Assembly (NCBI GenBank): GCA_005223375.1
Contig: RXOD01003998.1
Span: 1 to 32,289 of the forward strand
Direction of reading: 5' to 3'
Source: Amoebophrya sp. AT5.2
Taxonomy: Eukaryota; Sar; Dinophyceae; Syndiniales; Amoebophryaceae
DNA: 32,289 nucleotides
In this document: positions 10,571 to 20,420 of the stretch, one piece after another
Numbering within the stretch: position 1 is the stretch's first letter
Layout of the letters: each line of letters opens with the position of its first letter
Made by a program: the position numbers and the translations under genes
Notes under the pieces: model-generated
What the model saw: the letters and a program-made list of their open reading frames with translations, nothing else
What the model was told of the DNA's origin: nothing
Database searches by the model: none

Positions 10571-11160
10571 CTTCCCGGTAGTGGTGCGATGCGAAGGTAG
10601 GATTGTTTTGCTCTACCTAGAACAAGTCCTCGGCGTGAACTGAAGACCGTTGGTTTGGCTCAAGTCGACCGCAGCGGCGAAGGCGATTTTCGCAGGAGCC
10701 ACCAGAAGCCGGCGGACGGCAAGAAACAACTTCTGGTTGTTCTACTGCAGTTGTAGAGTGAGTGTGAGTCGACCACCACGTCCACCGGAAAAACTAAAAC
10801 ACTGCAGCAACTGCATCCACCAAATCGGTCCAGCTCCTAGTGCGAGTTTGCAGGGAAGGAGAACACCGCGGAGGCCAAGAACAATTCAATCTCGCGGTCC
10901 TCGTACTTGAACTCGACGTCGCGTGCAACATGTTGTAGACATCGGATGTACAACTACAATTCGCGCAAGTTATAGTTTCGTTCCGTAAACATCAAGTTCT
11001 CCAACTTTTTCGTACAGTCGTGCCCTATCGCTATCTGTAGCGTAATTTCCTTTCTGCAGCCACTGGAGTTCGTTTTACTGGAACAATTCCATCCGAATCC
11101 GAAATCGAAATCGAATCCCCAGGGAATATAAAAAGTATCGTGTAGCAAATTTTGAAATTA
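10571..11160. other. 5' flank of the SH3-like gene, no supported gene
   Basis: This holds the upstream region of the SH3-like gene, a spliced-leader-like motif at 10646-10664, and small open frames on both strands without motifs. Near 11087-11119 there is a short GATTTCG-type simple repeat. Confidence 0.45.
10646..10664 (+). promoter_or_regulatory. Spliced-leader-like motif
   Basis: The sequence ACCGTTGGTTTGGCTCAAG begins like the dinoflagellate spliced leader (ACCGT) and ends with 11 of its last 12 bases (TTTGGCTCAAG), but lacks three internal bases. It lies on the plus strand, so it is antisense to the gene whose ATG is 76-94 nt away. The next bases are TCG rather than a donor GT after CAAG, so it is not a clear leader-RNA gene. 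It may be a relic or chance. Confidence 0.3.
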
Positions 11161-12077
11161 TTAATACGTAGAAGTAGCTGTAGAAAAAGGCATGGGAACA
11201 GGCGAAAGCAAAACTACTGAACGAGAAGTAAGAACGAACTGCTGGTGGCGGTGCTGGCGCCCAAAGACAGATGAGATGCCACCACGGAACGAAATAAGGC
11301 GGTCGTGCATAGATTTTTTGCTTCTGATACTAGCCACACTCGGAGGACTCGGACTGGTCGTCAAATAAAGGAACAATTTCGTCAGCTTTGAACTCTGGAG
11401 CAAACGTGGTCGGGAACGATCTTCAGGCTCTACTTCTGTAACATTTCTGACGGAAACGCTTCCTATCGGGGAGCACGTGGTCAGATCCGCACTTTCAGGA
11501 TTGGGATATCTAGAACTAGATCGGGATAATAGCATGAGGATTCCGTAATTTTCTCGAACACGTTGACGGACACCACGAAGCACGGAGACGGACTCACGTC
11601 TTCCTTCGTGATAACAACTGCCGGGGCGCTCTTAGAAGCCTGGCTCGCACTCCGGTGATATTCGTATTGCTCGCTGAATACGGAGATCACGTATAAATCA
11701 GCTTCAGCGTGGTCAAGCTACGTCCTTCAAAATGCCCCTCATCCTCCGTTCCTCCACGTTCATCGTGGTCCGGGCTACCGTGTCGTGGCAAATTAAAGCA
11801 CGCACAAGCCGGTTTCTACGGTTTAATGTTCTTTCTTCGAATTTGATCATGACGTAGTCATCGCTTAATAGTGGTAATCCGATATCCATATCGATATCGT
11901 TATCGTAGTTTTTATCGCTTTTATTTTCCAAAGTGTATGATACAGTCGCTTGAAGATTCTGGCTAAAATTTGACTTAGAGTCAACATATTAGAACTGGTT
12001 TCTATTTCCAAACGGTGGTATACATGCTCCAGCTCCGACACTGAAAGCGGTATGATTGATTCGTTTAAATTGTCCAC
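11161..12077 (-). other. AT-rich island with overlapping minus-strand open frames, possible decayed or exonic coding
   Basis: Four minus-strand frames cover this stretch: 12077-11865, 11931-11713, 11690-11481 and 11583-11161. Their amino-acid make-up is more protein-like than most chance frames here, for example SELEHVYHRLEIET and NVEERRMRGILKDVA. No domain is recognised, and I could not connect them with matched GT-AG junctions. Base composition is clearly lower in GC than in the other genes. It could be exons of a small gene, a decayed gene, or chance. Confidence 0.25.
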
Positions 12078-12409
12078 TTGTGATTTGTGTGTTTTGCTTT
12101 TGATGCGCCCGATATTGATAATCTACTAGTACTACCTGAATGTTGATAAATTTGTATGTGAAAAACTTCGTTGTTGTTCGCCAACGTTTCTTGGCGCATG
12201 CACCTGTTGATGTTCAACACCGCCCGAGGCGGACGAGCCACCTCTACTTGTTTTTACCCTTGTTCTTCCCCGGCGAGGCAGCTAGGGTCGGCAACTTGAC
12301 ATCTGTCGTGAGAGTGAGACGGTTCCGGTCGTGCGATGAACTAGATTGTTGGTTCTGAATCTGGTAAACCATAGCTTGAGCTCGCGCTTGGAGACGAGTC
12401 GAGAGGAAC

Positions 12410-12423
12410 AAAAAAAAAAAAAA
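12410..12423 (+). repeat. Poly-A run of 14
   Basis: Fourteen consecutive A on the plus strand lie just upstream of the plus-strand frame at 12445. No retroelement-derived sequence is visible before it. Confidence 0.9.
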
Positions 12424-12444
12424 TCAATTAGTACATCCTGACAA

Positions 12445-13353
12445 ATGATGGTCGTAATTCGGATTGGATCGTCGCGGCTTCTTCCTCCGTCCGTATTGTT
12501 CCAATACGCTGCTTTCTTCCTCATCGTCGTCGCGCCCATTCATGCTTTTTGCCTGAGAAACGAAATTAATAGGAACCGTTGGTATCGGGGGGACGACATG
12601 ATGGAGGAGGAGCAAAAGCGTATCGACAAGGCGGGGCGAACACGAACGACAAAGACCTCCGCACAAAGAAAAGTCGAGACGGACCGCGCACGCGCAGGCA
12701 GGGTGTACCAGAAGAGCGGGACAGTGCCAGTAGGTGTCCGACGTGCGGTCAGTAGCGCGCTGGCTGTCTACAAATCCTGGCGCAACACGTACGGGAGGTC
12801 TCAAACGAGTAAGCGGCAGCGGAGGAGGTGGGCAAAAGGAGGGCCCAACCCCTTTCTTAGTACAACACAGAGGCTGACTCCACGTCCACCCAACGATGAC
12901 GATCGTGTTCTGAAAACCAACCAACCAACTTCAAGCAAGAAACGAATCAATAGCAAGCATCAACGCATGGATTTCGATACCGGACTTCCGAAGTTGCTCA
13001 TGGTTGCACTGGCCAGGCTATGCGTAGATGCCGAGTGCTTCAGGGGTGACGGCGTTCCGGTGGCGTACATCAGGCTGCTGTTTCCGCCTCCGCCCGCCGT
13101 TCTCGTGCTATGCGCGACCGCGTTCCCTACGCCCGGCGTTCTCCCACCTCCAGCCGCGGGCGGTACTCCGGCGACGGAGGAGAGCGTCGAGAAGTCGCTC
13201 GTCATACTCATTGTCGACATGCCTCCGCTTAAGGGATCGGCCGCTGCTGGCCCGCCGCTGGTACTACAACTGGCAGAAGACGAGGAGCCGCCACCTCCGT
13301 TCGACGCGCCTTGCTTCCCCTGCTGGGCAGGTTGTCGCATCAAAACTCGATAG
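12445..13353 (+). CDS. Doubtful plus-strand frame with a signal-peptide-like start, antisense to the ankyrin gene
   Basis: The 302-codon frame opens with MMVVIRIGSSRLLPP, followed by a hydrophobic core (VLFQYAAFFLIVVAPIHAF) that reads like a secretion signal, then a strongly basic region. Its last 390 nt lie opposite the second exon of the ankyrin gene, where it is certainly only a shadow. Only 12445-12959 could be independent coding. No domain is recognised. Basic residues are also what purine-rich DNA gives by chance, so I hold this at low confidence. Confidence 0.2.
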   Translation: MMVVIRIGSSRLLPPSVLFQYAAFFLIVVAPIHAFCLRNEINRNRWYRGDDMMEEEQKRIDKAGRTRTTKTSAQRKVETDRARAGRVYQKSGTVPVGVRRAVSSALAVYKSWRNTYGRSQTSKRQRRRWAKGGPNPFLSTTQRLTPRPPNDDDRVLKTNQPTSSKKRINSKHQRMDFDTGLPKLLMVALARLCVDAECFRGDGVPVAYIRLLFPPPPAVLVLCATAFPTPGVLPPPAAGGTPATEESVEKSLVILIVDMPPLKGSAAAGPPLVLQLAEDEEPPPPFDAPCFPCWAGCRIKTR

Positions 13354-14394
13354 TTCCAGCAGTCCACCAAGCCCTGACCCATCCCCTTCAGACTCCCGAT
13401 GTCGAAACCGTGCTTCGCGGCGTAGTGCGCCACGTCGCGGTTTTTCAGGTCCTTCACAGCGAGGAGCTCCTTACCGCCATACCGCAGCAGAAGCTTGCAC
13501 ATCTCGAGGTCTGTCGTGATGTGTTGATTTATTCTGAATTGTCTTCACAGGACGGTGTACAGCCATGACACAGCTGGGAATTTGAGCACAGACAAGGACC
13601 AGCATAAGGTAGTTGCACCGACCTGCTTTATTTGCCGCGTACAGAATGCAAGTTTTTGTGATTCCTCCGCCCCACTCTGAGAAGAGTAGATCTCTTCCCG
13701 CCTTTTGCAGCGCGTTGTACACCCAGTCGTAGTCGCCCTTGATCACCCGCTTCACCAGTTCTTGTTCTAAATCCCCCGGCTTCAGTCCTGGCACCAGTTT
13801 TTTCTTCTTCTCCCCGCCCCCATACCGGTTCGTGTCGATCCGCGCTTCTGCCTCGATCTTGGGCAGGTTGTACTTCTCCGCGAGCCGCTGCTCGCGCGAC
13901 GTCGCGTCCTCGCCGCCGCGGCCCCGCTGGTGCTGCCCAACTACCCCGACCTGCCGCCGCATGTGCTTCACGATCTCCTTCTCCCTCGACTCGTGCTTCT
14001 GCAGGGCGCGCTGGATTTTTCGGAACGCCTCCGCCCCGGAGCTCTTACTCTTGTGGGGGGAGCAGGACTTCGACGGGCTGCTGGGCGTTTCACGGACAAG
14101 GCACTGCTGGGACGAGGTAGAAGAGGAAGTAGTGGTCTGGTGCGCCGCTTGGTGCAGCTGCTGGTCAACACTCATGTTGTTGCCGATGCTGTCCACCTCG
14201 CCCAATTCACGACCTCCCACCTCCTGGACAACCGTTGTGCCGTAGTCGATTCCCGCCCCCCCGAGAGAGGCGTTGTCGACCGTTTGTCGTATGGGAGGCA
14301 GCTTGCTCATGGACTGCCGCATCTGCTGGAGGCTCCTTCGGGGCATGGTGGACTCCGGCGGAGTAGAAATGGACCGGTTCTTCTGCCCGGTCAT
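12960..14394 (-). CDS. Ankyrin-repeat protein
   Basis: Exon 1 is 14394-13623 and exon 2 is 13510-12960, separated by a 112-nt GT-AG intron (13622-13511) in phase 1, giving 440 aa. Joining restores an ankyrin repeat: ITKTCILYAANKA, then DLEMCKLLLRYGGKE, then LLAVKDLKNRDVAHYAAKHGF. The two central helices of one repeat are split by the intron, and a degenerate repeat precedes it (ELVKRVIKGDYDWVYNALQ). Such repeats bind other proteins. The N-terminal half is polar, with a Ser/Pro/Lys-rich stretch and a basic helical region (residues roughly 120-180). The C-terminal third is Gly/Ser/Thr-rich low complexity. No kinase or other enzyme domain is present. The start context is ACTGAAAATG, the same ten bases as at 23734. 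Confidence 0.78.
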
Positions 14395-15000
14395 TTTCAG
14401 TCTATCGATGCGACGCGGCGCGGCGTGGTCGTCTAAGTTCGCCTAAGTTCCAGAAGTGTCTGTGGCCTGCTGCGCTGCTAGAGGCTATGGAGCTTGCTCC
14501 ATCCACGGGCCTTTCTTCATCTGTCGTCTTAGGTGTTAGAGAGAAGCAGCATTTGCGCAGATTGATTGATGAAACAAGCAAAGAAAAGCGATACGCGAGG
14601 ATTCCAATTCCATCAATGCTGAATATTTAAACTTAGTCCACCTCAGTGCTCCTGGTTCCTCGACGACGACGACGTGGCGCTGGCGAGACGACTAATGATT
14701 CCCCTCCATGATTGAGCTTCACCTTCACGAGGACCCTCACGAAAGAAGATATCTCTCACGTCCTGTACGGGAGCTGCCCACGAGCAAGATGACGATTCAC
14801 ATTCATCGTCATGAAGAATGGGATCCAATCTAGAACCAGATTCACTGAGACTGAGCCTCTACCTCCAGTAGAACACGAAAAAGAATAACAAGAATGAAAG
14901 CAGTCGTGTTAAAAATGTATACTTTCTTAGTCTGAGACTCCAGACGACGACTACACTGCTCCGTACTGGTCCACTGCAGAATCAGAAACACTCGGACATC
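14395..15000. other. Spacer between the giant-ORF and ankyrin genes
   Basis: About 600 nt with no supported gene. It holds an eight-base direct repeat CTAAGTTC at 14433-14440 and 14443-14450, and a 7-bp hairpin ATGGAGC/GCTCCAT at 14487-14502. A minus frame at 14828-14643 shows no motif. Confidence 0.5.
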
Positions 15001-18000
15001 TCACTCGCTGAAATCCGCGTCGTAGAAGGTGTAGCCGAGTGCGAGTAGCTCTCGCGGCTTCAACCCTTCCGAATCCAGGGCGATGTAGGGACTTAGCAGC
15101 GGGTGTATCAGCACGCCGTCGAGCAAGTCCGGCAGAAGACCCTTCAGTCTCTTCGCCTCCGCGTCGCGCTCCAAGGCTTCTCGCTGCGCCATTATGCGTT
15201 GCTGTATCAATGCCGCGTTGCTGATGTGTGATGTGTTTGCAGCCGCGCCATCCACTCGAGCACTTCCACTCCCGCGTCTGGAGGCGCCGGAGAGCTTCTT
15301 AGCGTGGTCGTGGTGGGGGGAGTTGTCGCCCAGCACCTTGCCCTCTTTTCTTTCTGTTTGCGTTTGCTGCAGCTCGCTGAAGAGCCACCCGTCGAGCTCG
15401 GCACCCAAGAACTTTACGGTCTGGAGGCTGCGCGCTGGCATCCACTGGATGGGTAAGAAATTCTGCACCACGCTCGCAAAGTTCCTGCGCCGCGTCGCGG
15501 ATGTCCTCGTGGAGATCAGCGCCGCGATTCCACCTCCAGAAAAGGTTGCGCTTCCTCCGTCGGGGGCCGTCGTGGCTGTAGTGTTGCTCGAGCTGCGAGA
15601 GGAAGCAGAAGGAGCTGATGCGGCCACCTGGTCAACATCTTCATGTGCCGCCGGCAGCTCCAGGAGTTGCTCGCGCACGCACTCGCTCCGCTGCTTCAAG
15701 GCACCCCAGCTGACACGCGACGCATGCGTGGTCGTAAGGAACTTTTCGTGGGTTTCCGGAAAGAGAACCTCCTCGAGGAATCGAGCCTCACGAGGATGGT
15801 GCAGGATCACATGTTCATTTGCAGCCTCGCCGATAGCATTACCCGCCGCGCGGTCCAGCTCTGCGACGCGAGACTGGGTCGTTGTAGCTGAATACTTGAT
15901 GCCCCCGTCGGGAGCAAACGCGTTCAAGACAAGCCAGTCGTCCTCGTTATCTGTCAACGTGGTCGTCCGGCTGGCAAGGGTTTTCGGCGGATTCGCGATG
16001 AGGAAGAACAAAATGTCAACGAAGTCCTCCGCGGAGAGCCAGTGTAGGACTAGATGATCGTCCTGGTTCACGTCCTTCTCCAGGTGGTCCTGCTCCAGCA
16101 CGACGTCGCGCTCCTGGTTGTACTGTGCAAATGCAATACCATTGTCCTGCTCCTGCTCCCCCTCGGCACTAGATTGGCACTTTTGATTTCTCTTGCCGCA
16201 TGGAGAGCTCTTGTTGGAGGACGTGCTTGCTGAGGCATCTTTTTGTTTACTTCGGCGTGTCGTAGTCGTCCCACCCGCTCGACGTTTGCATGGCGACAAC
16301 ACTCTCTCGAAGAACGAGGGCCGAGGCTTCTCGTTCTCACCAAAGCTAGTAGGGCTAGTATCACCAGCTTCACGGCCTCGTCCTCTACCGCGAGGCCCAC
16401 CAAAGGCTCTGCTCTCATCGGCCTCAGAATCTGACAGCTGTTCTTCCTCCTCGTCGCGGCGGAAGCTCAGTTCTCGCGCAACTGGCAAAGACGAGGACGA
16501 AGTAGATGAGCTCCGCCCGGGGAGGTCGAACGATTCCTCTTCGACGCCAAAGATGTTTTTCGCCGGATACCTTACGACTTCTGGGTGCATTAGCCTCGCT
16601 TTGCTGCGGGCGCTTGCACCAGCAACCGCAACTGCCTCCGCGACTCCTGCGCGGCCGCCACGTGCGGTCAGCATTGAATGAGAATGACAATGAGGCGGCG
16701 TAGTCTTGGCTTTACTGGAACAACTGGGCGACGAATGTTCCTCTACTGCAGCCCCCGCCGACGACGGCCGCCCGCGTACCCGCTTTCGCAACTCCAAGTC
16801 CGTTCGCTGCCTGTCTTTCTCCAGGGTGCGCATGGCCCGGGCGGACAGCGTTCGGTGGAAGTTCCCCGGACGGCTAGAGTCGGATCTGCCGCGCAGCGCC
16901 TTTTCGACGAGGAAGTTCCGCCCCAGGAGAATGTCTTCCGCTTCGTCGCGCTGGGCGTTCTGGCGACTGGTGCCACGGTCACTAATATTTCGAGAAGCAA
17001 GAGGATGCGCAGTGTGCGCTTCGTGTTCTTCGTCTGCGGAGTCGAAGTCGGTTCGATTGCTGTCGGGAGTATCGTAAAGGGCCGTTTTCTTACTGCTCTT
17101 CTGCCCCCGCGCCGGCAACATTTCGCGTCTCCGAGGATGATGATCATTTCCATTTTTTTTTGGAGAGGACGAAGATGATCCATGATCTTCCACTGCCTCC
17201 ACAACAACTGATGAGGTTGACTTCGGGTGCTTGGGCAAACCTCCCCCTGTGCCTGTCGTGGCTGCCGCGTCGGCAACGCCGAGTGGACCACGACCCTGGT
17301 TCTCGACGGGCTCCTCATCCGTCACGTCTAGATCCAGAGCGTGGCTCGGTGCCGCTATCGACAAACTCGTGAGGCCCAACCTTCGCTGCTTCCTGGCGTG
17401 CCGCTCCGCCGTCATCCGCGCCAGAGTTTCCTCCCGCTCCTGCTGGCGCGCCGCGACCCAGCTTTGGATCGAGTCGACGATGGCCTCCGCTTTCTTCGCG
17501 CGCTGCTCGATGGCTTGGTGCCCGGTCCACAGGTTACGGCCGCGCCGCCGCACTCCCAGCCGAAGATTCATGACGATGTGTCCCAGCCGCAGAAACACCA
17601 GCTTCTTCCGCTGGTTGTAGCTGCGCCGTTTCGACGATGATGGAGGTTGTTTCATCGTCGCCTTACTCGTACTCGGGGAGTCGATCGACGCGCCGACTTT
17701 ATCCGGCGACGTCGCTCCAGCGGCCCCATTCATTCCCGCCGCCGTCGAAGTAGACGAGGACGACTGCGCCCCCGCCCCCACCCCTGACCATTGGTTTTTG
17801 GCTCCAGCACTTCTCCGCTGCTTCCCCGGGCTCTTCTCGATCCTGCACCCGTCCACGTCCACGAAGTCCGAGAAGAGTGCGCGTGCCCGCAGGTACACCA
17901 GGTCCGTGTCATCGCCCCCCCGATCTCGGCAAACTCCCCCCACCGCGAAAATGAGTTGCGGGGTCGCGCCGTGCGTGTTGCCGAAGTTGTGCGCGCGCCG

Positions 18001-19701
18001 CAGCTCCAGCACCTCCCGCACGCGCTCCCAGCCTCCGTCGCACGCGAGGAAGATGAGCACGTCGCACTTGTACAGGTAGGTGAGCTGCACGTCGGCGGAA
18101 ACCAGCTGCACATCCAGCTGCGCACCTCCGCGCGTGCGAAACACAAACTGCAGGAGCGCCACCAACGCCGCGTGGCTCTGCAGATGCTCCTGCAGCGCAG
18201 CGTGGTCCACGTCGGGGAGCTGCTTGCTCGCGCGACAACGTCGGGAGGGGTCCTCGGGTCTGGCCGCGGCAGAAACCTGCTCCTGCAGGAGAAGTCGCAC
18301 CCCGTCGGGATTCATTGGCGCCCCGTTCAGCAATTGCGAAAGCGGCGTCGCTTCTCCTTTGGGATTCTGGTTCGCTCCTGCTTTTGCGGTTGAGGTCGAC
18401 GAAGGCGATGACCCTCCTGGCACCGCGCTTTTGTTGCTTACGCTCAGGTATCCGCCGAGACTTTCTCCAACGTACACGGCGACTTTTAATCCCCCAGCAG
18501 CACCACGATTACCGGCGTTAGTAATGAGACCCCCGCACTTCCGACTCAAGAAGTCCAGCTCGCGCAAAAACCATTCGTGCTGCTCGTACGCGAGGAGCTG
18601 CTTCTCCTGCTCACCTCCGACCGCGACCGGGGCCCCCGTAGTTGTTCCCTCAGTAGTCGAAGTTGCTCTTGTTGCGCCAAACATCATGGCGCGGACCAGC
18701 CCAGGAGGGGCGTCTTGCGTTATGATACGGCTGCGCTTCATCTCGTTTTCTCGTCTTGAGCTCCTCGCGCTGGATGAAGTCGCTTTTCCTGTTCCTGTCG
18801 TTCCGATTATACCTGGTGCGTCGCTGGGGTCGGTGGTCCGGGCGTTCCGCGGCGTCTCATACCGCTCTGGCGAAGCTGCTCCGTCTGCACGAGCCGGGTC
18901 GTCCGCGAGAGGAACGGGAACCGCCGGAGCTTCTACAACGTTCTCTAAAGCTCCTGCTCCTGCAGCGCCTGCGGTCGACGTACTACTTGTGGATGGGTCT
19001 CCGACCACCACTTCCCAGCGCGTCTCGCCTCCCGCGCCGGTTAGGAACCCGGGTATTTTGTCGGGCCAATTCACCAGTCCCTCGCACTGCAGCTGCACTT
19101 GCCCGGTGCCGAAACTTCTCCGCGCCAGCTGCAAAACCTCCTGCACGACTACCACTGAAGATGAGGTACTAGCACAACTTCTCGCCAGCCCTCGCTCCCG
19201 CCTCGCCAGTCCCGCCTCCGCGAAGACGGCCCACTGGCCAGACGACCCCGCGGCCCGTCCCATCGTCATGATACTCGAAGAAATAGAAGTACCCCTTCCG
19301 CCGCCACTTCTCGCGGCGGCTGCGCCACCACGTCGAGGAGACGATCCGACCGCGAAGCTTGCCTCGAAATCGTAGTTGCGGCGCAGCTTCTCTGCTTGGA
19401 GCAGGAGGCCGATTACGTGCTCCGTGAGCGGGTGGTCGAGCGTTCGAATGCTCGTCTGGTACCGCCGCACTGGCGCGAATGCGTCCGGGCGGGCCGCGGT
19501 CCAAAACTCCTCGCCGATGGAACGCAGCTGCGCCAACCCTGAGTGCAGCAGGCTTGTCACGCGCGCGGCGGAGTAGTTGCTGGCGCTGTTGCTGTTGGTG
19601 GGGGTGCTGCCCTCCCGATGCTCGACGCCTGTTTCCTCACCATCTGCAGCTGCAGCCGCGCGGGGGCCGACAGCGTGTGCGTGACCGTCTTCCTGCAACA
19701 T
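15001..19701 (-). CDS. Giant uninterrupted frame for an unrecognised protein of about 1566 aa
   Basis: From the first ATG (19701) to the stop at 15001 there is no interruption. The frame stays open upstream to 19782, but that opening codon is GTG, and a good acceptor (CTTTTTCTTCGCATGTTGCAG) ends at 19690, so the true start may lie in an upstream exon. Ordered islands sit in Ser/Thr/Arg/Gly-rich linkers. One near residues 60-120 reads EEFWTAARPDAFAPVRRYQ. One of about 150 residues holds DVLIFLACDGGWERVREVLELRR followed by QLIFAVGG. Others are a Lys/Arg/Glu-rich helical stretch (AEAIVDSIQSWVAARQQER), an Asp/Glu/Trp-rich segment (WLSAEDFVDILFFLIANPP), and a conserved-looking C-terminus (LLPDLLDGVLIHPLLSPYI). 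I do not recognise a family. Lack of introns over 4.7 kb contrasts with the SH3-like gene. Confidence 0.7.
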   Translation of the reverse strand: MLQEDGHAHAVGPRAAAAADGEETGVEHREGSTPTNSNSASNYSAARVTSLLHSGLAQLRSIGEEFWTAARPDAFAPVRRYQTSIRTLDHPLTEHVIGLLLQAEKLRRNYDFEASFAVGSSPRRGGAAAARSGGGRGTSISSSIMTMGRAAGSSGQWAVFAEAGLARRERGLARSCASTSSSVVVVQEVLQLARRSFGTGQVQLQCEGLVNWPDKIPGFLTGAGGETRWEVVVGDPSTSSTSTAGAAGAGALENVVEAPAVPVPLADDPARADGAASPERYETPRNARTTDPSDAPGIIGTTGTGKATSSSARSSRRENEMKRSRIITQDAPPGLVRAMMFGATRATSTTEGTTTGAPVAVGGEQEKQLLAYEQHEWFLRELDFLSRKCGGLITNAGNRGAAGGLKVAVYVGESLGGYLSVSNKSAVPGGSSPSSTSTAKAGANQNPKGEATPLSQLLNGAPMNPDGVRLLLQEQVSAAARPEDPSRRCRASKQLPDVDHAALQEHLQSHAALVALLQFVFRTRGGAQLDVQLVSADVQLTYLYKCDVLIFLACDGGWERVREVLELRRAHNFGNTHGATPQLIFAVGGVCRDRGGDDTDLVYLRARALFSDFVDVDGCRIEKSPGKQRRSAGAKNQWSGVGAGAQSSSSTSTAAGMNGAAGATSPDKVGASIDSPSTSKATMKQPPSSSKRRSYNQRKKLVFLRLGHIVMNLRLGVRRRGRNLWTGHQAIEQRAKKAEAIVDSIQSWVAARQQEREETLARMTAERHARKQRRLGLTSLSIAAPSHALDLDVTDEEPVENQGRGPLGVADAAATTGTGGGLPKHPKSTSSVVVEAVEDHGSSSSSPKKNGNDHHPRRREMLPARGQKSSKKTALYDTPDSNRTDFDSADEEHEAHTAHPLASRNISDRGTSRQNAQRDEAEDILLGRNFLVEKALRGRSDSSRPGNFHRTLSARAMRTLEKDRQRTDLELRKRVRGRPSSAGAAVEEHSSPSCSSKAKTTPPHCHSHSMLTARGGRAGVAEAVAVAGASARSKARLMHPEVVRYPAKNIFGVEEESFDLPGRSSSTSSSSLPVARELSFRRDEEEEQLSDSEADESRAFGGPRGRGRGREAGDTSPTSFGENEKPRPSFFERVLSPCKRRAGGTTTTRRSKQKDASASTSSNKSSPCGKRNQKCQSSAEGEQEQDNGIAFAQYNQERDVVLEQDHLEKDVNQDDHLVLHWLSAEDFVDILFFLIANPPKTLASRTTTLTDNEDDWLVLNAFAPDGGIKYSATTTQSRVAELDRAAGNAIGEAANEHVILHHPREARFLEEVLFPETHEKFLTTTHASRVSWGALKQRSECVREQLLELPAAHEDVDQVAASAPSASSRSSSNTTATTAPDGGSATFSGGGIAALISTRTSATRRRNFASVVQNFLPIQWMPARSLQTVKFLGAELDGWLFSELQQTQTERKEGKVLGDNSPHHDHAKKLSGASRRGSGSARVDGAAANTSHISNAALIQQRIMAQREALERDAEAKRLKGLLPDLLDGVLIHPLLSPYIALDSEGLKPRELLALGYTFYDADFSE

Positions 19702-19743
19702 GCGAAGAAAAAGGGATCCTCGATGGATGATCAACCTCCTCTT

Positions 19744-19868
19744 TTTTCGTCTGTGTAACGCCTTGTGCGGGCCTGTAGGCACTACGACTCGACGAGGAAG
19801 GGCGCTCGGAGTCGGCCCTCGTCCGTCTGTTACCGGAGAGCCGGAACTTCACGCGGTCGACCTCTGAA
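19744..19868 (-). other. Possible upstream exon or 5' leader of the giant-ORF gene
   Basis: On the minus strand a strong pyrimidine-rich acceptor (CTGGTCTCTTACTGTTCAG) precedes an open stretch reading EVDRVKFRLSGNRRTRADSE and further. It then reaches a possible donor GAG/GTTGAT. The implied intron to the giant frame would be only 43 nt, far shorter than others here, so the link is doubtful. The acceptor could instead be a trans-splice site. Confidence 0.25.
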
Positions 19869-20351
19869 CAGTAAGAGACCAGTGTTGAGCCGCCAAACTG
19901 AAGTTGATTTTGACGTGCGTGGTACCAGTGGTGCTCGTAATATAAAGGCAGGCGGCCCGGGCCCTATGCAAGCAAAAAAGACGTTCACGACCACCTCCAG
20001 GTGGTAGGTTGATAGATTATCATGCACAGACCTTGACCTTGCCCTTGGTATAGGAAGACACGTGGCATGCCGATGTATGCCTGCTGAGCAGATAGATTTA
20101 TACCAACATCGACCACGATCTTCTCCTCCCCTTACCCACTTCCATTTGAACTTTTTCTTTTTTAAGTTTAACTCTTACTTGATGAAGCCCCAGTCCCAGT
20201 GCCAGTCCCAGAGAAAGTGAACCCGCCCCGCTCATCGATTTGAATTAATTTGATCGAATTCGAATAGAATTAAGACGAAAAGTAAGCTACTGCCAGCGTC
20301 GCTTTCGGCTCGCCGATGCCTCATCACCGGCATCAGTGGGAGCAGCGACAT

Positions 20352-20420
20352 CACTGCATTTCTCGAGGATGATGAGTTTCAACATCACATCATCACTGCT
20401 ACCACTGCATTTCTCGAGGA
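20352..20420. repeat. 18-nt direct repeat, two copies
   Basis: CACTGCATTTCTCGAGGA occurs at 20352-20369 and again, identically, at 20403-20420, a spacing of 51 nt (17 codons). Confidence 0.9.

Noticed and set aside
12424..12924. Minus-strand frame of 166 codons
   Set aside because: It is rich in Cys, Trp and Pro, without motif or start context, and looks like the reverse of purine-rich DNA.
14487..14502. Hairpin ATGGAGC/GCTCCAT as a regulatory site
   Set aside because: Seven base pairs in a GC-rich spacer are expected by chance at this scale.
19702..19782. Start of the giant protein at 19782
   Set aside because: The codon there is GTG directly after TAG. In a eukaryotic gene the first ATG (19701) or an upstream exon is more likely.
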